The notes below the pieces were generated by a model. The model saw only the letters and a program-made list of their open reading frames with translations. It had not been told where the DNA came from and ran no database searches. 36,793 nt of DNA from Akkermansia muciniphila (GTDB lineage Bacteria; Verrucomicrobiota; Verrucomicrobiia; Limisphaerales; JADLHS01), in contig CAMCWI010000008.1 of the NCBI GenBank assembly GCA_945882065.1, positions 1 through 36,793 of the forward strand. Reading direction: 5' to 3'. Positions 28,196 to 35,372 of the stretch are shown here, one piece after another. A program made the translations under genes and the position numbers. Every line of letters begins with the position of its first letter. Positions within the stretch are counted from its first letter, which is position 1.

Positions 28196-29986
28196 ATGCA
28201 AATATGTTTCAAACGGATTCTTTGCTGCCTCGCTGCGTTGTTCCTGCTTTCCAAAGGCAACGCAGGCGAGGTCCGCTCCACTTGGCTCGCCCGCGATTCG
28301 CTCGTTTCCAAGGACACGATCGCCACGGCCATGAACCTCGCGGCGTCCAACAATTTCAACGTCGTTTACGTCAACGCCTGGAGTCGCGGCTATCCGCTCT
28401 GGCGCAGTTTGGTTTTTTCCAACGAGACCGGACTCATCATTGATCCTTCCTACACGACTCGCGATGTCATGGCGGAAGCCATCGCGGAAGGACATCGCGT
28501 GGGACTGCACGTCGTCGCGTGGATGGAATATGGTTTCGTCGGCGGCTACACGGGATATTTTCCCGGCACAAGCGGTAAAGGAAAAATCTTCGACGTGCAT
28601 TCCGACTGGGTCGCGCAGCAGCAGGATGGAACGGAAATTGACGGCAGCAATTTTTATTGGATGGCTCACACGCGCCCCGACGTGCAGCAGTTCCTCATTA
28701 ACATGACCAAGGAACTGGTTTCCAACTATGACCTCGACGGCGTTGAATTGGATCGCATCCGGCTTTCGAGCCTCGCGTATGGTTATGATCCTTACTCGCG
28801 CTCTCTCTACGCGGCGGAGAACGGCGGGCAACAACCTCCCGCGAACACGAGCAACGCAGGCTGGATGCGTTGGCGTGCGGACAAGTTGAATTTATTTCAC
28901 GCCAATGCTTACGACGCGGTAAAGGCTTTGTATCCGCGCTTCATAGTGGCCAACGCGCCGAGCGCGTATGGCTACAGCACCTATGCGGCCTACAACAGCT
29001 TCTGTCAGGACTGGGTCTGGTGGCTCGCCAACGGCAAGGTGGACAGCATCGAACTCCAGTGTTACGTCTCCACACCCACGTCGTTCAGCAACAATCTCCG
29101 CTACGCGTCCAGGCAGGTTTCAAATCATGTCTCTAAGATCAGCCCCGGTTTTGCATTGCGTCCAAACAATGCCTGGATCGCAAACTCGGAGATTTTGAAA
29201 TACGTGGACGTGGCGCGCAGCGGCGGCTTCGGCGGGCAATCTGTCTGGTATCACGCCGACCTCACCGTCTCGAATAATTATCCCAACCTCTACGCCAACC
29301 GCTACGCCGCGCCGTCTGCGCCGGGTTATCTTCCCGCCGACTGGCGCAACTATCGCAACATCACAGCCATCTCCAACACCGCTGACGCTGTGCGCACCGG
29401 AACATGGACTTCGAGCGCCAATCAGGGTTACTCCGGCAACTCCCTCTACGCATCGTCCGGCATTCTCGCCACGATTGATTATTATTTCAACGTCCCCACC
29501 AACGGCATCTACGAGGTCTATGCGTTCACCGTTGTCAGCGGCAATCGCGCTACCAACGCGCCCTACGTCTGCTTCGACGCCTATGGAAATGTCGTCACCA
29601 ACTACGTCAATCAAACGCTCTCGCCCAACACGCGCTGGATCAAGTTGGGTGATGTTTTGCTCGCGCCCGGTCGCCGTCGCGTCACGCAACTTTCCAATCA
29701 AGCCGTGCCAGCCGGACAACTCACAAGCGCAGATGCGGTGATGATTTCACTCAACCGCCGCCTCTCCGAGAAACCGACGCTCACGCATCTCGGCATTGTG
29801 ACCAATGGACAGTTCCCGCTCCGACTCGGCGGCAATGTGGGGCAGCGTCTCCGCATAGAATCCTCCACGAACCTCGTGAACTGGACATCGCTCACCAACG
29901 TCACGATGCCCGGCGCGTTCGGGGAAGTCACTGTCGCGGCCACGAACGCGCCGCTCCGTTTCTATCGCGCCGCGCTCGCGCCGTGA
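28196..29986 (+). CDS. Secreted glycoside-hydrolase-like protein: GHL10 catalytic-like domain, golvesin/Xly-CBD-like domain, C-terminal module
   Basis: Signal peptide; EVRSTWLARDSLVSKDTIATAMNLAASNNFNVVYVNAWSRGYPLW; YDLDGVELDRIRLSS; WTSSANQGYSGNSLYASSG...YEVYAFTVVSGNRATNAPY. Confidence 0.85.
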   Translation: MQICFKRILCCLAALFLLSKGNAGEVRSTWLARDSLVSKDTIATAMNLAASNNFNVVYVNAWSRGYPLWRSLVFSNETGLIIDPSYTTRDVMAEAIAEGHRVGLHVVAWMEYGFVGGYTGYFPGTSGKGKIFDVHSDWVAQQQDGTEIDGSNFYWMAHTRPDVQQFLINMTKELVSNYDLDGVELDRIRLSSLAYGYDPYSRSLYAAENGGQQPPANTSNAGWMRWRADKLNLFHANAYDAVKALYPRFIVANAPSAYGYSTYAAYNSFCQDWVWWLANGKVDSIELQCYVSTPTSFSNNLRYASRQVSNHVSKISPGFALRPNNAWIANSEILKYVDVARSGGFGGQSVWYHADLTVSNNYPNLYANRYAAPSAPGYLPADWRNYRNITAISNTADAVRTGTWTSSANQGYSGNSLYASSGILATIDYYFNVPTNGIYEVYAFTVVSGNRATNAPYVCFDAYGNVVTNYVNQTLSPNTRWIKLGDVLLAPGRRRVTQLSNQAVPAGQLTSADAVMISLNRRLSEKPTLTHLGIVTNGQFPLRLGGNVGQRLRIESSTNLVNWTSLTNVTMPGAFGEVTVAATNAPLRFYRAALAP

Positions 29987-29993
29987 GGTGATG

Positions 29994-30074
29994 CGTTTTC
30001 CGTGTTCCGTTTTGCGTCAAGTATTCAGTGATGGTTGTCGCAGCTACTTGACGCAAAACGAAACACTCAAAACG
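29994..30074. repeat. 81-bp imperfect palindrome (30-bp arms, 27/30 matching, 21-nt loop)
   Basis: CGTTTTCCGTGTTCCGTTTTGCGTCAAGTA / TACTTGACGCAAAACGAAACACTCAAAACG; innermost 16 bp perfect; lies between convergent genes. Confidence 0.9.
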
Positions 30075-30078
30075 TTTC

Positions 30079-30720
30079 TCACTTTCCACCCGCCGTCTCC
30101 ACCCGCAACTCATCAAACCAGATCGGCGTCCCCGCAAACGGACTGCCCAGCACCGAAGACTTGCCCGTGACTGGCTCTTCCTTCTCGTCGGCTGAAACCG
30201 TCCACTCCTTCGGCTCGCTATCGCCTTGCCACGCCTTCCCTTCGATCTTCCACTCGCCGTCCTTGATCGCGCGTATCTGAAATCGTAGATGCGTCCACTC
30301 GCCGGATTTCCAATCAAAATTCACCGTCGCCTTCACCTCTGCATCCCGTAAAAGTTCTAGTGCTTTCTTGCTTGGTGACACTTGCAACTTCCATCCGCTC
30401 ACGCCGCCGAGTCCGACACCAAACGTCGGCGCGCGTCGTCCCTTGCTCGTGCTGAAAATCCTCGCGCACACGCTCGCGTTCTCTTTTTGATTCGGCCCAA
30501 ACTGCGCGCCAAAACTGTCCAGCGGCGCACCTGGAAGCTCGAGAACCTTGTTCGTCCCGTCCGCCTTCACCGCGAACTCCCCGCCCAGCACCATGATTTC
30601 TTCCGGCACTTTGCCAACCTCTGCCTTCTCAAAATCATTTTCGTAAAGAGGCTTCACCGCATCCGCAGCAAGAGAAGCACCGCAACAAGCCAGCAGTCCA
30701 CAAAGTAAAAAAGTTTTCAT
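30079..30720 (-). CDS. Secreted hypothetical protein
   Basis: Signal peptide MKTFLLCGLLACCGASLAADA; intact 213-aa ORF ending in WFDELRVETAGGK, suggestive of a concanavalin-like fold. Confidence 0.75.
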   Translation of the reverse strand: MKTFLLCGLLACCGASLAADAVKPLYENDFEKAEVGKVPEEIMVLGGEFAVKADGTNKVLELPGAPLDSFGAQFGPNQKENASVCARIFSTSKGRRAPTFGVGLGGVSGWKLQVSPSKKALELLRDAEVKATVNFDWKSGEWTHLRFQIRAIKDGEWKIEGKAWQGDSEPKEWTVSADEKEEPVTGKSSVLGSPFAGTPIWFDELRVETAGGK

Positions 30721-30737
30721 CCGTGTTAATCCGTGGT
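30718..30737. repeat. 10-mer tandem repeat supplying the start codon of the 30079-30720 gene
   Basis: Minus strand ACCACGGATT-AACACGGATG; same unit as 17734-17763. Confidence 0.65.
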
Positions 30738-30742
30738 TGAAA

Positions 30743-33700
30743 TTATTCGTTCCTCAGCGCCTTCAACAAATCCCCGCGCACCGCAAACCGCGTTGCCGCC
30801 CACGTCCATAACGCGCCGTTCACCAGCACTGCACCCAGCGTGATTGCCAGTGACATCAAGGGCAATTCACCGTTGGCCGAGAGCAACGCGGGCAATACCG
30901 CCACCGCTGCCGCGACAACTCCGAGCGCAAGCCCCGCCAGCAACAGCGTGCCATTCTCCATCAGGATCAGCCGTTGCAACGTCGCCTTGCGAAACCCCAC
31001 CGCCATCATCACCGCCAGTTCACCGCGACGCTCCAGCACATTTCGTAGCACCACGATCCCCAACCCCACGCTGCCGAGCAGCAGGCCGAGTCCACCCAAA
31101 ACCTGAAATGTGCCGAGATACGTGTTCTGCACCGCGTTGAATTGATTGAGCCGCGTCACGGTCGGCGTGAGTTCCAGTCCCACGTCCTGCATCGCCCGCG
31201 ACAACGTGGCCGACACTTGCGACACGGCGTTCGACGGGGCAACAATCAGAAACATTCGATACCCGCTCTCGCCCGGAAAGCGTTTCACGAACTCGGCTTC
31301 ATCAATGATGAGTTGTCCCTGCAAGATCGAGTTCGCCACCGCTCCTACGATCCGCACCTTGAACGGCTGCCCGCGCTCGTCAACGTAATCAATCGTGTCC
31401 CCGACTTTTTTCTTCATCGCCCATTGGATAGAGTTGGCGTCGCCGATGGCTGGGATTTCGTCCACAAGCAGGGGAATGTCTTTATCTTTGAACCAATATA
31501 AATGCGCCAGCGATTTCCAAGATTTTGGGTCTTTGATTTTTTTTGCTGCTTTTGCAAACGCAAACCGCCCCTCCAACATCTTTGATTTTACGCCAAGCAA
31601 CCTCGGCTTCTGCGCTGCATTCAGATTCAGACAACTCGCCTCGTCCCCGGCGCGCACGCGGAAGGGCACAACGTTCACGCAGACCAAATCTTTTTCATCC
31701 AATGCAAAAAATTCTTTGCCTGACTGCGAATTCAGATCATGCACGACCGGCATCGTTGTCTCGCCAATCAGGGCGAAGCCGCCTGTGCCGGAAGTTTTGT
31801 GTGTGGCGTCCCGATTCGCGTCCTGCCGAAACACGCCGATGCTCACGATGAGAAAGCTTCCACAGGCGAGCATCGCCATCGTCGCCAGACTCCGCTTCCG
31901 CCGCCGCGCACAACCACGCACTGCAAGTGACGCAAGCGTAATTGAATCGCCGATGCTCAAGTGTCCAAGCCGCGCGTTAGCAAACGCCAATCCCGCGATC
32001 AAAACCAACGCACCCGCGCCAAAGAACGCCCCTGCGTTCGCAGTATCGCCCTTCGCCAAAGTCCAACCCACCAATCCAAGCGCACCAACCAACGCCACGA
32101 CTGCGATGACTTTGGACTTTGGGCTCTGGGCTTTGGACTCCTCGGGTTGGATTTCCCCAGCCAGCAATTCGCGCGGCGACCGCTTCACGCACTTCCGCAA
32201 GGCCAGCCAGATGGTGATCGTCGAAACCACCACGCTTGCGAATAATCCGATCACGAGCGTTTGACCCGTGACGTGGAAACTCAACGCCGTTGCACCCACT
32301 GCATCCCGCCAGACCGTGCTCAAACCATGAATCATCGCCTTCGCGTAATAGATTCCGCCCACCGCGCCGATCACACCACCGATGAACGCCAGCACCACGC
32401 CTTCACGTAGAAAAAGCTTTCGCACCTGTGCTGGCGTGAATCCCAGCGCGAGCAGAGTGCCGATCTCCGGCGCGCGTTGGTCCAATCCGAATTGAAACAA
32501 CATCGCCATCAGCAATAACGCCGCTGCGATGACGAAGAAGCTGAAGCCGAGAAACAACCCGCCGAAGTCTTGGGATTCTTCGGCGGCTTTGAGTGCTTGC
32601 TCCCGCACCGGCTCAAAACGCAGGCCGAGTTCCTCCGGCTTGAGAGTGGCGAGGATTTTCTTTTCGAGCGCAGCTTGGTAATCCGTCACGGGAGAGTTCG
32701 TTGGAATCGGAAATCGGATCGCCGTCAGATTGCCGAAGCGATTGCCCCACATCTTCTGCCCGGCGGCGAGTGTGATGAACGCCTTGGGCGTGCCACGATG
32801 TTGCTTCCAGTAATCATCATCCTTCTTGCGGATTTCGTAAGTGAGCGGAAAGCCTGCATCCCATTCGCTCGTGCTTTCGGCCTTCTCGATACCGGGGAAA
32901 TCCGGCATGAGCGTGCGATCTGCCCACGGCAATTCCATCGGCACGATGCTGTGAACGCGAAACGTGTTCGTCGCCTCCAAAAGATTCGCGCCCGATTCCG
33001 GCAGAAAATAACTCAACGCAATTTCATCGCCGGGCTTCACCCGCAAATCGTCCGCGAGCCACTGACTCACGACGATCTCGTCATCGCGCAAATCTGACGG
33101 CGTCCACGGCGCACCGGCTGCGGTGACCATCGAGTAAGGCGCGGCGTTTGTGCCAGCGCGCAGCAGCGTGGCGAGGTAGGTGAGGATGGGTTGGGGTTGA
33201 AGATTTGTCACGACGACCATCGTTGCAGGCGGATTAGATGAATCGCTTGGCCTTCCGTATCCGTAGGCATATTGCGGAACAATGTGGTTTGTATGACTTT
33301 CCGCAGATCTTACCGCTGTGGGGTCTCGTAACCACCAAGACGTTGCTTTAGGAAGCACGCGATTGGTCGCAGCATTGACGAGCGATGGTTCCAGGAATAC
33401 GCGCTCGCTCACGAGCTCAATCCAGCGCTGTTCTGGCTCCACTCTCAATGTTGCTTGTATATCCGCTAACACGACACGAGCCTTTAGCATTTCTTTCAAA
33501 CTGGCTTCTATCTCGGCCGTTGGCAAAGGCTCCAGTCGAACTCGCCCAAGAGTTTCAGGACGAAGAACCATGCCGAGGAAGTCGCTAGCCAAACTCCGAT
33601 AGCCAGACGGAAGTTTTCGTAACACTCGGTCTTCCAAGCTGCCTTGATTCAACCACCTTTCCTTGCTGAGCATCAGGTTTGCGCGTGCTGGCAACCCAAC

Positions 33701-34315
33701 AGTTTCCCCGAGAATGTCACGCCGGATAAAACAGTTGAGCACGGGAATGGTGCTGGCGCGCAAACTAAAATCGCCGCCCAGTTCCGCCGGGATCACGGCT
33801 TGAACTGTCATGCGCACAGACGCGTTAGGAGTACTTGCGCGCGTCATCGGACTTTCTTGAGAAACAACCGATGGCTTTTCAATGTAGATCAAGATTTCGT
33901 CGCCAGGATGGGCATCAAGCTTTCGGGCAAGTTGGTAATTCAATACAACCATTCCCGGTGCTATTTGGGAGATAGCCTCGGAAATCTCCTCATTCCAAAA
34001 ATCCGCAGCCACGCCTAACACATTGATTTGATTGGCTCGCGCTGAACCATCGCGATTGGCCGCGGTTCCAGGCAGACTCAATACCGCGCCGCTAGGAGCA
34101 AGACCAGACATGAAGAATCGGTCGGTTGGACCGAGTGCGAGCGCAAATGGGCCTAATCGCTCCACCGCCCTCTCACGCAAACTTCCTTTCACCGAATCCC
34201 CCACCACCAGCGCGCCGATGAGCGCCGCGCTGCCGATGGTCGCGCCCAGCACCACGCCCAGATGCGAGCGCCAGTGGAAGCGCAGACTGCGACGGATGAG
34301 CGTGCGGAAAGTCAT
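30743..34315 (-). CDS. Large FtsX-family ABC transporter permease (1190 aa)
   Basis: RFHWRSHLGVVLGATIGSAALIGALVVGDSVKGSLRERA; GTLLALGFTPAQVRKLFLREGVVLAFIGGVIGAVGG; C-terminal ELAVMMAVGFRKATLQRLILMENGTLLLAGLALG; ATGA overlap with the ATPase gene. Confidence 0.92.
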   Translation of the reverse strand: MTFRTLIRRSLRFHWRSHLGVVLGATIGSAALIGALVVGDSVKGSLRERAVERLGPFALALGPTDRFFMSGLAPSGAVLSLPGTAANRDGSARANQINVLGVAADFWNEEISEAISQIAPGMVVLNYQLARKLDAHPGDEILIYIEKPSVVSQESPMTRASTPNASVRMTVQAVIPAELGGDFSLRASTIPVLNCFIRRDILGETVGLPARANLMLSKERWLNQGSLEDRVLRKLPSGYRSLASDFLGMVLRPETLGRVRLEPLPTAEIEASLKEMLKARVVLADIQATLRVEPEQRWIELVSERVFLEPSLVNAATNRVLPKATSWWLRDPTAVRSAESHTNHIVPQYAYGYGRPSDSSNPPATMVVVTNLQPQPILTYLATLLRAGTNAAPYSMVTAAGAPWTPSDLRDDEIVVSQWLADDLRVKPGDEIALSYFLPESGANLLEATNTFRVHSIVPMELPWADRTLMPDFPGIEKAESTSEWDAGFPLTYEIRKKDDDYWKQHRGTPKAFITLAAGQKMWGNRFGNLTAIRFPIPTNSPVTDYQAALEKKILATLKPEELGLRFEPVREQALKAAEESQDFGGLFLGFSFFVIAAALLLMAMLFQFGLDQRAPEIGTLLALGFTPAQVRKLFLREGVVLAFIGGVIGAVGGIYYAKAMIHGLSTVWRDAVGATALSFHVTGQTLVIGLFASVVVSTITIWLALRKCVKRSPRELLAGEIQPEESKAQSPKSKVIAVVALVGALGLVGWTLAKGDTANAGAFFGAGALVLIAGLAFANARLGHLSIGDSITLASLAVRGCARRRKRSLATMAMLACGSFLIVSIGVFRQDANRDATHKTSGTGGFALIGETTMPVVHDLNSQSGKEFFALDEKDLVCVNVVPFRVRAGDEASCLNLNAAQKPRLLGVKSKMLEGRFAFAKAAKKIKDPKSWKSLAHLYWFKDKDIPLLVDEIPAIGDANSIQWAMKKKVGDTIDYVDERGQPFKVRIVGAVANSILQGQLIIDEAEFVKRFPGESGYRMFLIVAPSNAVSQVSATLSRAMQDVGLELTPTVTRLNQFNAVQNTYLGTFQVLGGLGLLLGSVGLGIVVLRNVLERRGELAVMMAVGFRKATLQRLILMENGTLLLAGLALGVVAAAVAVLPALLSANGELPLMSLAITLGAVLVNGALWTWAATRFAVRGDLLKALRNE
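32109..32136. repeat. Heptanucleotide tandem array, 4 units, inside the FtsX-like gene
   Basis: ACTTTGG-ACTTTGG-GCTCTGG-GCTTTGG; encodes SKAQSPKSKV on the minus strand. Confidence 0.8.
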
Positions 34316-35112
34316 TTGAGTGCGGAGTGCGGAGTGCGGAGTGCGAAATTGTCTGTCATGCCAGACTCCATCAACTTTCCATCTTCAATCCTCGCCACTC
34401 GTCCCATGCGCTTCGCCAAATCCATCGCGTGGGTCACGACGATCAAGGTCACGCCTTCCTCCTGGTTCAACTCGACGAGCAATTGACCGAGCGAAGTCGC
34501 GGAGGCGTGATCGAGAGCGCCGGTAGGTTCATCGGCGAGCAGAAGTTGCGGACGGTTGATGAGCGCGCGGACGACGGCAGCGCGTTGGCGTTCGCCGCCA
34601 CTGAGTTGGCCGGGGCAATGGTGCAATCGCTCGCCGAGTCCGACGCGTTTGAGCAAACGCAAGGCGCGGGACGCGTCTGTTTCCGTAGCAGCCGAGGTGA
34701 CGAGGCTCTGATCAAGTGCAGAGTGCGGAGTGCGGAGTGGGGAATTGGAATGAGCCTTCTCACGTCGGCTGCTACGAGCCAGCGTCGGCACGAGGACGTT
34801 TTCCAACACAGTGCATTGCGGCAGGAGGTAATGAGATTGAAAGACGAAACCGATCTGCTTGTTGCGGACTTCGGCGAGTTGCAGGTCATCCAGCCCGGCG
34901 AGATTTTTTCCATCTAGGAACACTTCACCGCTGGTGGCGCGATCTAGCGTGCCGATGATTTGCAGCAAGGTGCTTTTGCCTGAGCCGCTCGGCCCGACGA
35001 TGGCTAGGGATTCACCGCGCGCGATGTTGAGAGAGACATCGGCGAGAACACTCACGGCGGCGTAACGCTTGGTGACTTTTCGCAATTCGATCAGATGTGC
35101 GGACGCAGACAT
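34312..35112 (-). CDS. LolD/MacB-type ABC transporter ATPase carrying an in-frame insertion
   Basis: GPSGSGKSTLLQIIGTLD, LSGGERQRAAVVRALINRP, LLLADEPTGALD; inserted RSSRREKAHSNSPLRTPHSALDQSLVTSAAT between VPTLA and ETDASRALRLLKRVGL. Confidence 0.93.
   Translation of the reverse strand: MSASAHLIELRKVTKRYAAVSVLADVSLNIARGESLAIVGPSGSGKSTLLQIIGTLDRATSGEVFLDGKNLAGLDDLQLAEVRNKQIGFVFQSHYLLPQCTVLENVLVPTLARSSRREKAHSNSPLRTPHSALDQSLVTSAATETDASRALRLLKRVGLGERLHHCPGQLSGGERQRAAVVRALINRPQLLLADEPTGALDHASATSLGQLLVELNQEEGVTLIVVTHAMDLAKRMGRVARIEDGKLMESGMTDNFALRTPHSALK
34320..34347. repeat. Heptanucleotide array (GTGCGGA)3 GTGCGAA forming the 3' end of the LolD-like gene
   Basis: GTGCGGA GTGCGGA GTGCGGA GTGCGAA then ATTG; encodes C-terminal FALRTPHSALK. 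Confidence 0.85.
34684..34776. mobile_element. 93-bp MITE-like element with 25-bp imperfect terminal inverted repeats and a heptamer-repeat core
   Basis: Left CGTAGCAGCCGAGGTGACGAGGCTC, right GAGCCTTCTCACGTCGGCTGCTACG (22/25 as inverted repeat); core GTGCAGA GTGCGGA GTGCGGA GTGGGGA ATTGGAA; length is 31 codons, frame preserved. Confidence 0.75.
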
Positions 35113-35372
35113 GGCTTAGTTGTGAGGGAAACGGGTTCTGGAAAACAGGAAAAAACATGTGGACTAACTTTTATCATGAAGCCCGGCAAGACGCCGCTCG
35201 TGCAGAATCAAGGTGCATAATGAGAGCGGGGGGCTGAATCCACCTTTGGCTTTCAGTTTGGCGGGATGGGTAGTGGATGAAAAGCTGATGGACGTAACAC
35301 AGTCTTTGATGTCAACCTCTGTGCAGTTATCCGGTGAAAACTATCTGAATCTCGACCGCCCGTCCTGAGTCT

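Noticed and set aside
28043-28834. 263-aa minus-strand ORF
   Set aside because: Antisense to the GHL10-like gene, which has a signal peptide and recognisable domains
34684-34776. Insertion sequence with transposase
   Set aside because: Only 93 bp with no coding capacity for a transposase; at most a non-autonomous MITE-like element
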